Shown here in pieces: positions 37,018 to 46,909 of a stretch of DNA of 64,000 nucleotides (position 1 is the first letter of the stretch; every line of letters begins with the position of its first letter). The DNA comes from Apteryx mantelli (Eukaryota; Chordata; Aves; Apterygiformes; Apterygidae). The stretch is from contig NC_089981.1 of the NCBI RefSeq assembly GCF_036417845.1, positions 64,941,268 through 65,005,267 on the forward strand, in the 5' to 3' direction. The position numbers were made by a program, and so were the translations under genes. The notes under the pieces are model-generated. The model saw nothing but the letters and a program-made list of their open reading frames with translations, made no database searches and was not told where the DNA came from.

Positions 37018-40000
37018 GTGAGCGCGCCGCCGCGGCCGGCCCGGCCCGGCCGCCCCGTGCAGCGGGGCAGCCCCGGGGCCGGGCCCCCTCCCGCGCGGCC
37101 CCCTCCCGCGGCAGCACGAAGGGCGGAGGCAGCGCGCCGGCGTCCCGCGAGGAGGCGGCGCTCGCCGGTCCCGCTCGCCGGCGGGCGCCTCGCGGAAGGG
37201 CCGCCGCGGTGCCGCTGCGGGGAGGCAAGCGGCGAGGTAACGCGGCGCCCGGGAGGCGTCTCTGAGGCGCGCTGCCGGCCTTGCGTGCGGTGCGTGAACG
37301 GGGCACCCTGTTCTGGGGAGGCCCGGGCGGAAAATAGCCTTGAGGTGGTGGCTGTACGGCCTGGGAGAGGGATGGATCGCCACAAAGAGGGGGGCTGGGC
37401 AGAAGATGAGGGGAGGCTTTATCACAATCCGGATACTTGAGGCAGGGCGGGTGGCAGAGCTGAGGGTTTGAACCAGGAAGAAATTGCATTTAGGTACAGT
37501 TTCCCACAGCAAGAGGAATTCTTGCACAGAGCAGTGTAAGCCAGAAAAGGGATTTTGATGCTAGACATGTTTAAGAGGAGTTAGCTAACACACGCAGAGG
37601 TTGTTGCTGGTGTGGGATCAGATGTGATTTTGAAGTGCATTCCTGGCTTTGCTGCTGAGAACTGTACAAAAAGAGGAACTGAAGATCATTTCACTTAGCC
37701 TTGTGTTGTACTGAATCATTTGCACATGAATTCTTGTGATTGTTGCTATCTCTGCGTGTTGCTTGTCTGCTGGAGAAAAATCTCCCCCTTTATTGGCATC
37801 TTCTGAACAAAAGACACTGCAAACATTTGGTGTGGCACTCCGTTGGCCAGTTATGAGAGTATGCCGTTGTACGAATGAAGGAAATTCAAATAACAAAAAA
37901 TGAAGCCTCTGTGGGAAAGTAATATGGAGCGAGCAAGAGGTCGTTCTTATATAGTGCACAGACAAGCTGTACTGCTTTCCATGAGCATCTCGGAGGGAGT
38001 GTGCAATATAAGTTCCTTTGTGCAGGGAAGAGTTATAGGCAACTGTGGCAGCAACCAGAACAAATCCTGAATCCTGATTACAGTCCCTGTTCTAACCACT
38101 AGACTTTTCTTCCTTTTCAGCTTTCCTTCCTCTCCTCTGACTTTGTCTTAAGCCTGGGGTCAATGCTGAAAGCATGTTTCAGATCAATCGGAACATGCAG
38201 TATTTAATTTCCTGACCAAAAGAGGCTGATTTGGCCAGGAGAGAGGAGGAAACTGGAATAAAGAAGTTCAGAGTGTGATGTATGAGAGGAGGGAAATACT
38301 TTGTTCAGTCTCTGTTGTTGATCTTACTGTGAAGTACTTCTGCTGCTCTCTTTTAGCTGTCTTATACAGTCTTAATGCCAGAGGGTTTTAGTTAGGGGAT
38401 ACAAGCAGTACAAGCTCCTCTAACAGTAACAGGTTAAAATTGGGCTATCTATTTATTTAGTGCATGCCAGCACACCTGGGAACCAGATCTATAAACTCTA
38501 TTCGATACTCTGCAATCTATGAGATGTCGTGCCCAAGCTCACCAGGCATACAGATGAGAGGATGCTGGGAGGCAGGAAGCAGCTAGGATGAATGGGCTCT
38601 CTTTCCCTAGCTCCTTCTCACCTCTAGGGATGTATTTATATCTTTGAGGGCTACTTATACTACCACACATCTCTGTGCAATCAAGTTTCTTTGAAAGGCT
38701 GGTGCAACAGATTAGAATTAGGGCAGTGAGTGTACTCTGCAGGGCTGGCTCTTCTGAAAGGCCAGATACCCTTTGTATGCTAGAAGCTGAATAGGCCTTT
38801 TCTAGGTGTTAGGAGTTGGACAGTGGTTTGCCTTCTCACAAATTTTTGCCTTGAAGGGTGGTCAATATTGGGTGCTGGGGGAAATAATACTCTTTCAAGA
38901 GTTGCCCATAAACTTAAAATGATGACTGCAGGAGGCTGTGATCAGATGTTATAAATATGTTCACAGATCAGCTGTAGGGACTGTCTCTTTCACTGTTGTA
39001 TTGACAGCTCAGAAATCTCTGGTTTCCAATGTTTCCTTCTGGTAGATTTGGGGTGTCCACCAAATGAGCTTTGCCAAGTTTGCAGGATGTGGTTAATTGG
39101 CCATGTGTCCTAGTCTTGAAAGTGCCACCTTCTTGTAGGTTGTTTCCTTTGTAGCTACAACTTTGGGGAAGTTATGAGGGTGAAGACAGGAAGAGCTATA
39201 TCTGATGGGTTCAGATGGATGGAAGGAAAAAAATCCATTTTTTTTTTAGTCAGGATAATATCTGGGGTTGGTATTCTTGGTTGAATGAATGTTAATGAAT
39301 GAATGTATGTTAATCTGTAACCACTGTCAGTGCAAAGTTGCTATCAAAAGGGGAGTAGGGAGAAGCTTGGATACATATAAGCACCATAAGAGAAATTGTT
39401 GGTAAACCAGGCTCCCCCAAAACACCTCTGTGATATGAATAAGAGGGGACCTGTGTCTGTGCCTCTCTTCCGTCAGTCTAGTCTCTTGTACAGCATGGCC
39501 CACTTAGTATATGAAAATCTCTGTTGCTTTCTGGGTCCCTTTTCCAAAAGCAGAGTCCCGATTGCATGCATACAGTCTGCCTGTCTAGCAGGGCATAAAT
39601 GCAGTAACTTGGTGTGCATGAATCTAGGAGGGGTGTGATGCAGCCCCTCCATGCAAGCGATAAGGGACTAAGGATGTGTTCAAACAGCCTGCTAAGTCTG
39701 GCAGAGGTATGTGTTCTGGGAAATCTGGGCTTTCTTCCTAGCTCTTTCTCCAGCTTTCAGCGTAACTAAAGGGAAAGCAAAACGGATCTGATCTTCCCTC
39801 TCTTTTGTTGGAAATAAATTCCTCTGTGCTTTCTTCAGGACTGTGAAGACTGGCTAATGTTTATAGCCCTTCTGAGATGTGCAGTGGATGATGCTGGATA
39901 AGAACAAAGGACAAGGGTCTCCCATCTTGTCAGTGTGGGGCTGAGGGATGAATTCCTTATTCCTCCCATTCTGTTCCTATTGCCCCAGTAAAATGCTGGA

Positions 40001-43000
40001 GACCTGATGCAAAGGAAACTGTAGCCTGGGCTGCAGGCCGAGATCTGAGGGAGAGAGCACACTGTACTTTCATCAGTTTAATTACTTGAGGTGCAGGAGG
40101 CTCTTCTGCATTAACTAGTCCCCTGCTGAACTGGTTGCCATTACACTGTCTCAGTGTTGCAGTCCTTTGAGGAAAAGATCTGGGAGTTTGTACTAGTAAA
40201 GAAAGGAGTAACTAACCAGAACCATTCATCTGAGCTGTTTATATGCACTTAATCTGCTTGTCTGCACTCAAAAAGCATGAAAGTCTCCAGGCTGAAGAAA
40301 TGAAACAAAGTTAAATAGTCAGCCTGTCCTGCTTGTTACCTCTTCCACTGTTTCTGGCTGGAAATGATTTCCTATGACTCAGTGTGTCAGCTCACAGCAT
40401 CCAAACTGACTCAGCTCGCGTGGTTCCAGAGATGGCTCCATCCCTGTGCTGTTCTCTGGAGCCTTCCCTGCTCTTGCTGTGGTTGAACAGACCAGGTTTC
40501 ACATCTGCTCCTGCTGTTCCTGTGCCGCCTCCTGCTAGGGAGGCAGCCAGTGCCTCTGCTTGCTCAGAGCAGGGAACTGAAATCAGACACTAGAGACAGT
40601 AACTGGCACCTCCAAGAGGTACTAGGAAAATGGGTGCTGGTGGCCAAATGATGCTACTTTGTTTTCCAACAAAGAAAAGAAAGACCAGATACTGGAGAGA
40701 AAATGAACAGAGACTGAGTTTAGCTCAGTGTTGAAGTGCTGCAAGGGTTTGGAGCTAGACGGAAAGATGCTTAGAGTACAGATGATTTTCAGTGACAGAT
40801 CATCTCTCAAAGCTGAGCAGTCGCTGGCCCCTGTGCTGTACTGGCATAAGCTGTGTGTGACCTTGTGGCAAACCAGGTCAGGGAACTGATCTGACTGAAG
40901 AATAACCATGCCTGCTGGCTCAGCTTTCAGTTGGTTCAGGTGTGTGAACTGGTTCACTTGTGCCAACCCAGGCTGGAGGAGAGGGTATGGAAATGAGTGG
41001 CTGTGGAAGTACATGGGGAGGGCAATGGGTGGCTAAGCAGTGCTGCTGGCTACAAAACCACAGCCAACAGAGGCAGTGAGCACACAGCAGAATAGAAGGC
41101 CCTGAGGGAAGATCTGGGTCTGACTTGTTCTTTCTTAGATGGGGGATAGCCCATCTCCTGGGGAAGTCTGAAGAGGAACTGAATCGTTAAAAAACAAATT
41201 GCTGCGAAGAGCTGCAGCACTGGTATCAGAGGGGTGTTAAGGCATGAGCTATGAGAAAGGATGCTGGTCTGTTTCTTCAAGTCTGTCAGTCACACCAAAT
41301 CTGTGTCTTCTCCATTAAATTTGTTTAATGAGTGTGTCCTCAGGGCTGTCTGCCAACCTAGCTTGCCTGTCTGCTGTAGCCGAGCAGACAGGGCCCTTCT
41401 CCTTGCTTAGACATGTTTTATCAGCATCTGACAAGGCTGCAGTTATCTTCTATGGAGCAAACAGAGAGGAAAATTTGACTGCACCCATAAGGCCAAGGCC
41501 TCAGAATGGGACAGCAGTCTGAGTAGTGGACTTGCAAAAGTCATTCCCTGGCTATGTAATTCAAAGCAACAAACACTGAAGGTAGGCAGTCATTACGCTA
41601 TTAAGGCTGTGTCAGCCAATGCCAACTCACCTGAGGTGCCCGGTGACAGTGCGTCTGTCCTTTGCTTACAAGACTGCTCCATGCTCTGGTAACTTTGGGA
41701 AATTCATCCTCAGTCTCTGTCTGTCTCAGTCTCTGTCTGTCTCAGTCTCTGTCTGTCTCAGTCTCTGTCTGTCTTCCCTTGTAATGTTGTCTAAATGCAG
41801 AGCCCATTTGCACTGTGTCCCTTGCAACTTTTTGGTGTTGCTTCTTTCTCAATTCCTTCCCAGTTACAGATATGAGAACAGAGGAGTGTTCATTGTGTGG
41901 CCACTTCAGGCAGCCAAAAGGGGCTGGTTTCAGAGGAACGCACTCTCTGTAGCTATGTGCCACTGAGTTTGGCAAGGAGCTGGAAAGGTTTGGAAGCTGT
42001 GATTAATGCTGTGCTCCCCATTTCAGATTCCCATACCGAGTGTGCCTGCGTTCCAGCCGTCCACCCCCATCCCTGAGCGCCTGGAAGCTGTACAGCGCTA
42101 CATCAGGGAGCTTCAGTATCCTTTACTATTACCTTTGACACTGATGTGATAACCCAGGAAGAGGGAGCAAGGAGAACTTCCTTCCCTATGCAGGAGAGAC
42201 CAGCTGGAGGGGAACTGAAACTTGCTCCCTGAAAACAGGAAGCTGGACTTGGGATGATGGTTTGTTTTGCTGCTAAGTTTTGTTTCTATCTGACTTCCCT
42301 TCTGATCTTATTCACTCCCTGTAACAAATTGGCACTTTGTCAGGGGCTTTTTCCCCACAAGAACCCTTCTAGGTCAGTACACTGGCTTTACAGAGCCATT
42401 CTTCTAAAACATGCACATCCAAGACCCTGACTGCTGGATCTCAGATGGGCTACAAAGTTTTTCATCTCACTGTTAAGTGTGGCTGAGCTGTGATGGAGAG
42501 AACTGCCTGTAAGGTCATATTGAGCACTCTTCTCTGCTATTTAAAAGGAAAGTCAGCCACTCTGCTTTTGTGCAACTGTGGTATGCTGCTCCTTTATATG
42601 TAGAGCTGCCTGCGTAACTGTGTCCTGGGAATGAGATTTCTCCATCCCTACTGCACTGGATAGCATAAGGACAGGAGGCATGTGCCACACAAGCATAGTT
42701 TAATCTCACTGATGAGATACAGAGCCAGCTCTGGTTTCAGCCCTGACACACAGTAAGAAGGCAGTCCTTTTGGCATCTTGTGCACATCTCAGGTGGTTGT
42801 ACTCCTGGCTGCATCCCAGTTGGTCTGAGAGTAAGGTACCATGAATGTTTCTAGGCTCCATGTATTCTCTGCAGACAGGAGCAGGCAGAGACCTATCAAA
42901 CTTTATTCTGCCCTGACAGTTGGAAAGTTGAACAGAGCATATGCTGTCAGCAGGGAGCTTTGGGAAATGGGATGGAAAACTGTATGTGGTGAGGAGGACG

Positions 43001-46000
43001 AGAAGAATCAATAGGAAGAAAATGCAGTGGGAGTAAGGAGGGACTCTAAATGGGAGAAATGCAGGCTAGGGAGGTGGGGACTTTCTTGCTTTGGTGTTGT
43101 TTGTGGGATCCTGACCTTGCTGTGAGAATGGTAATGTCTTTGTGACAGTTCTTCAGACAGGTTTCCTTGAAACTCTACTCTCCAAGCTGCAGAGCCCTTA
43201 ACCTCTTACCTCCAGGTACAATCACACTGGGACACAATTCTTTGAAATTAAGAAGAGCAGACCTCTGACCGGGTGAGGGCTGGCAGCTTTTCCTGTGTTT
43301 TATCCTTGCTTAAAAATGCTGGGGCCTTGCTATACTCGCTGCTTGTTCTTCCTTCCCCTGGCCAGCATCCAGGTGGCACTCGGAGCTCTCAACACTGCGG
43401 CTCCATCCTACTTTAGGTGGCTTTATTGTCTATTGCTTCAAGTATGTCTGGGCAGAGCTGTGTCTGTCCTTTCGCAAGGACAGAGGTAGGTTTTGTTGTC
43501 ATGAATTAATAAATCTAGTAAAATAATGTATTTCAAAGATGTGTGAATTGTAATATAACTATATGAGCTTTTGATGGATTCTGAAACTAGGTTCTGCCCT
43601 AAATAAGTTTTGTAAAAACCAAATATCTTTGCACGTCTAACTTCACAGCATTTGTGAGTGCCTTTGCAGAATACAGGCTCACTAAGCTTTTGGTGTCTTG
43701 CACTTTGAAGTAAAAAGTGGGGGGCTCTCCTGACTGCAGATTTTGAGAAGAGCTGTGCCTGTTAAATTCCCCAGAGATAAGCACCTGATGTTCACTGATT
43801 CTCTTGGCCAGCATACTGAGACTCCCCCAAGCCCTGGTATTGGCTTCTTACTATTGGCCCAGTCCATAAACTTATATGACCCAAATGGCTTGTATTGTAA
43901 TCAGCACAATGTCTCTTCTGCAGTATTTGTTGAATAGAGGAGGGTTGTATGGTGCCAGGGAAGAGAGCTTTGCTGTCCTTGAGCCTTGTGAGGCAAATAT
44001 TGCTGGCCCTGGGTCCTTTGAGGTTTCTGCCTGCAGTCCATCCAGAAGAACTCACTGAGTCAAGTGCTGTGGCCTCCTTGAGAACAGAGGTTGGCCTAGT
44101 ACACAGCTTTGTTGTAACTCACTGAAGGGAGCTCCTTGTAAGCAGTGACAGTCTGTGGAACAGAATGCCAGAAGGCGTGATTTGGATTTCATATCTTCCT
44201 AAAAGAAGGTATTTTCTCCTCTACCTGACCTTAATGGGCCTTCCTCTCTCCTGGAAAACTACCTTACATATATACTGCAAAAGGGCTAAACTGGCCAGGC
44301 TTGCATACCACAAGCCCTCTAACTCTCCTCCTCTTTCCCTTGTCCCACTCCACAGGCTGATGGACCTGGCCAAAGAAATGACCAAAGAGGCCCTGCCAAT
44401 CAAATGCCTGGAAGCTGTGATCCTGGGAATGTATCCTGTTCTCTTAGAAATGTGCATGTCTGCCCATCCCTGTTTTCTGCTCTGTTCTCTTATGATGCTT
44501 CAAGGCTGCTGATATATTGCTACCAACCCCCACATCCCTTTCTTTTTCTTCCCCCCAGTTCTCCCAAAACCTCCTGACAAAATTTAAGCAAACCATTGAA
44601 ATACCAGAATTAATTCTTCAGAGCCACTCCTCCCGCTCCAAGAAAGGTAGTGCTGCTCTGGACAACTCTAGTATCAAGCAAAAGAGAAAGGAAAGATCTA
44701 AGGAAGGAACATATAAAGGGGGGCAAAAATATTAGCTAGAGTTAGGTCAGGAAGTCCTTTGTGGATGAAGACATTCCATTATTGCAATGTTACCTGCATG
44801 TGTTCTACACTAAAATAAGGAAGGGATTGTAGCCAACTGTTAAGTATGGTGTATGTTACCCCAGTAGACAGTCTAAAACTGCCTGCGAGCTGAGGCAATG
44901 CCCTTTATTAATTCCAGACTTGCATCTGCCTTTAAGCACACATCTTCCCCAGCTGTCTTCCCCAAGCTTAGTCCATGTCACATGGACTATAGATTTTGAA
45001 ACACATTAGCAAAGCCACTGGAGGGGCAGGGATTGCAAGCGAATGTTTCAGAAGAATGGTCTGGTAAGTGCTTTGTTCAGTCCTAGGTTTCTGAGTGAAA
45101 TAACAGCTAGTAAAACAGATTAAAACAAACTGTAGAATAATGCTGCAGAGTTTTTCAGCAACTATGAAAAAAATACATTAAGCATGCTAGTATTGCAACT
45201 TCTGCATCACAAACCTGCCTTGGAGTTAACTCCCCTTTGTTGGCTGTCTTGCTGAGGAGGCCAAGTCAGAGTGATAACTCGGTTTCCCTGTGACCCAGAT
45301 GAAAGTAGGACAGCTTGCAATTAGTTGGACTCTTGATCTGGAGAACAAATCCTGTCTGTGTGATGCTTGAATCAGTGGTGAGTGTGCTGAGCAGGCTGGG
45401 AGGGTTTGGAGCAGAAAAGAAGTATCTTGTCAAGAAAATGGTATCACCAGTTGTTTCCTGAATAGCAGCTGTTGTCAGTTACCTCACCAACAACATGACC
45501 ACGCTGGACCGTTTCCCCATCAGCTTCAAAACCCACTTCTCAGGGAACTACTTCCGACACATTGTGCTGGGGGTGAACTTTGGAGGCCGCTATGGAGCAC
45601 TGGGTATCAGCCGGCGTGAGGAGCTCATGTACAAGGCGCCCATCTTTCGCACACTGAGCGAGCTTATCTTTGACTTTGAGGAGGCATATCGCCGCTGTTG
45701 GCACACCCTCAGAAAGGTGAAGCTAGGCCACTGTGTGTCCCATGACCCACACAGTGTGGAGCAGATTGAGTGGAAACACTCCATCCTGGATTTGGACAAG
45801 CTAAGCCGGGAAGACTTCCGTAAAGAGCTTGAGAGACATGCCCGTGATATGAGGCTGAAGGTGAGCAACTGCAATGGGGAAGCAGCTCACAGCTGCATCT
45901 GCTGTTTTGCCTGGACTGTGGCATGCTGGGGAAGTGAAGTGGCAAGAGGTCTCCTATGTGGTGGAGTGGAGGGTGAATTGGTGGCTGAAGGGTCTTTTCT

Positions 46001-46909
46001 ATACAGGCTGGGCCCCTAGTGGAAGCTAGCAGAGTTATTCTCACATAATTAATTGCCCTTGAGCTTTGTGTTTTCTAGTTACTACTAGTATTGGTTTTCT
46101 GCTCATGTTACTCTTGTTTTTCCTAAATTTTCTGGCAGATTGGCAAAGGAACAGGGCCACCATCTCCCACCAAGGATAGGAAGAAAGATGTTTCCTCCCC
46201 GCAAAGAGGTCAGGCCAGCCCCCATCGGCGCAACAGCCGCGGGGACCGACGGTGAGTGGGGCTGCAGGGCAGGAGACCTAGAGCATCTTTATCTTGCTGA
46301 TAGACTCCACCTTGCTGTCTTGTCTTGCATCCTTTTGGTGTCTTACTGAGGTTCTTTATAACAGAGGAGACTTCTCTCCCTTGCATTAGCATCCCTCCCT
46401 AATCTATGCCTTTCTGAGTTTATCACTGCTTGGGCCAGAGGGTGGTTGGATTTTTTTTGTTTGGAGTGGGGGAAGGTTGCTCAGATAGACAGTGATCTCA
46501 GTAGCTGGTATTTAAGCTTGCTCAGGGGTCTGAGCTGTGACATCTTGAAGGCCTGTACCCCAAAGGGATTCCACAGATTATATCATTGGTCAGTGAGATT
46601 GTTCTCCTGAAAACTGATTTGAGGTATCAGTGTGGAGTTCCTGCTCTTCCTAACCTGTGTTATCTTTCTGTGGAGTTCTTTGAGAGAGTTATTGAAGTTA
46701 GAGAATAATTCTGCCCACTGTAGTGTGGTGTGAGTCTAAAACTTTCCTGTCTGTTTATCCGGTGCTGGCATCTCTATGTGCAGGCCCTCCTGACTGAGAA
46801 GAGTTTCTGAATAGTTCTTACGCTCTTTGCTCACAGGCCATCTGGTGAGAAGAAGCCTGCTGATTCCAAAGCCATGCCAGACCTCAATGGGTACCAAATC
46901 CGGGTGTGA
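36760..46909 (+). CDS. VASH1: VASH1, vasohibin-1 (tubulin tyrosine carboxypeptidase), seven coding exons
   Basis: The spliced CDS joins 36760-37017, 42027-42115, 43216-43272, 44356-44430, 45479-45860, 46139-46251 and 46837-46909: 1047 nt, 348 residues. Phases agree at every junction. The protein follows human vasohibin-1 (365 residues from memory) throughout; the 17-residue difference is all in the low-complexity N terminus. An acidic stretch (EEGEEDLRDGG) leads into the vasohibin core. By alignment the catalytic triad is Cys152 (in LPIKCLEA), His187 (in NYFRHIVLG) and Ser204 (in GALGIS), equivalent to human C169, H204 and S221. The C-terminal tail, about residues 287-348, is basic and Ser/Pro rich and ends NGYQIRV. 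The family, with SVBP, removes the C-terminal Tyr of alpha-tubulin; vertebrate VASH1 also restrains angiogenesis. VASH2 is excluded by the N-terminal motif VPFFVNRGGLPVDE and the C terminus. The chosen ATG has G at -3 and matches the family start. Introns 2 and 4 look U12-type; the others are ordinary GT-AG introns. Confidence 0.97.
37018..42026 (+). other. VASH1: VASH1 intron 1
   Basis: A 5-kb intron bounded by GTGAGC and TTTCAG. It begins in the CpG island and then becomes ordinary sequence. Apart from a 16-bp x4 tandem repeat at 41711-41774, I see no other gene, RNA gene or recognisable transposon in it. Confidence 0.85.
41711..41774. repeat. Tandem repeat, 16-bp unit, four exact copies
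   Basis: CAGTCTCTGTCTGTCT is repeated four times without a mismatch, in VASH1 intron 1. The identity between copies suggests recent slippage or expansion and likely length polymorphism. Confidence 0.95.
42027..42115 (+). CDS. VASH1: VASH1 coding exon 2
   Basis: Begins after TTTCAG and encodes IPIPSVPAFQ...YIREL plus two bases of the next Gln codon (89 nt, phase 2 end). The following donor is GTATCCTTT, the U12-type consensus, not an ordinary U2 site. Confidence 0.95.
42116..43215 (+). other. VASH1: VASH1 intron 2, U12-type (minor spliceosome)
   Basis: The intron starts GTATCCTTT, a perfect match to the GT-AG subclass of the U12 5' splice site and a poor U2 donor (no purine at +4, no G at +5). 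GCCCTTAAC at 43194-43202 matches the U12 branch consensus TTCCTTAAC at 7 of 9 positions, with the likely branch A about 14 nt before the AG, within the narrow spacing typical of this class. Coding phase confirms the boundaries exactly. Confidence 0.88.
43216..43272 (+). CDS. VASH1: VASH1 coding exon 3
   Basis: A 57-nt microexon-like exon encoding YNHTGTQFFEIKKSRPLT with split codons at both ends (Gln completed at the start, Gly begun at the end). The acceptor is CTCCAG with the branch-like CCTTAAC 14 nt upstream; the donor is GTGAGG. Confidence 0.95.
44356..44430 (+). CDS. VASH1: VASH1 coding exon 4 (catalytic Cys)
   Basis: Encodes LMDLAKEMTKEALPIKCLEA and the following VILG, so it contains the catalytic cysteine (residue 152). 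It ends in phase 2 (AT of an Ile codon). The donor GTATCCTGT is a near match to the U12 consensus and a poor U2 donor. Reading on without splicing stays open to a TGA at 44510-44512. Confidence 0.95.
44431..45478 (+). other. VASH1: VASH1 intron 4, probable U12-type
   Basis: The intron starts GTATCCTGT, one mismatch to the U12 consensus and poor as a U2 donor. Upstream of the acceptor, TTCCTGAAT (45455-45463) matches TTCCTTRAY at 8 of 9 positions with the branch A about 16 nt from the AG; two nearer AGs are skipped. There is no polypyrimidine tract next to the acceptor, again unlike a U2 intron. An ATTAAA at 45119-45124 could serve as a poly(A) signal for an intron-retained transcript. Confidence 0.72.
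45479..45860 (+). CDS. VASH1: VASH1 coding exon 5 (catalytic His and Ser)
   Basis: The largest coding exon (382 nt, 127 full codons after the split Ile). It encodes YLTNNMTTLDRF through ERHARDMRLK and carries the His (NYFRH) and Ser (GALGIS) of the vasohibin triad. It starts after GTTGTCAG and ends before GTGAGC. Confidence 0.97.
46139..46251 (+). CDS. VASH1: VASH1 coding exon 6 (basic tail)
   Basis: Starts after TCTGGCAG and encodes IGKGTGPPSPTKDRKKDVSS and then a basic Ser/Pro/Arg-rich stretch ending RRNSRGDR, with a split Arg codon at the donor GTGAGT. The spacing and residues match the tail of human VASH1, which is thought to mediate binding outside the catalytic core. Confidence 0.95.
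46837..46909 (+). CDS. VASH1: VASH1 coding exon 7 and stop
   Basis: Follows CTCACAG and encodes PSGEKKPADSKAMPDLNGY and QIRV, then TGA at 46907-46909. The terminal DLNGYQIRV is the same as the human C terminus as I remember it. Confidence 0.96.

Larger units (their letters stand above)
35860..37330. promoter_or_regulatory. VASH1: CpG island with VASH1 promoter and 5' UTR
   Basis: GC content and CpG density rise abruptly near 35.86 kb and fall off near 37.33 kb, while the flanks are AT-rich and CpG-poor. The island spans the likely promoter, the 5' UTR, coding exon 1 and the start of intron 1. I see no convincing TATA box; it has the look of a TATA-less broad promoter. The start site cannot be placed from sequence, but the GC boxes at about 36.3 kb suggest transcription begins between there and 36.7 kb. 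Confidence 0.85.

Noticed and set aside
36510..37265. Plus-strand 251-codon open frame overlapping VASH1 exon 1 in another frame
   Set aside because: Same GC-rich artefact; it runs through the exon 1 donor into intron 1 and has no recognisable domain.
36281..37527. Long minus-strand open frames (up to about 400 codons) across the VASH1 CpG island
   Set aside because: Stop codons are rare in such GC-rich sequence. The translations are Arg/Pro/Ala low-complexity, overlap the real VASH1 exon antisense and match no family.
41711..41774. Regular repeat as a CRISPR-like array
   Set aside because: Units are directly adjacent with no spacers; it is a simple tandem repeat in a vertebrate intron.
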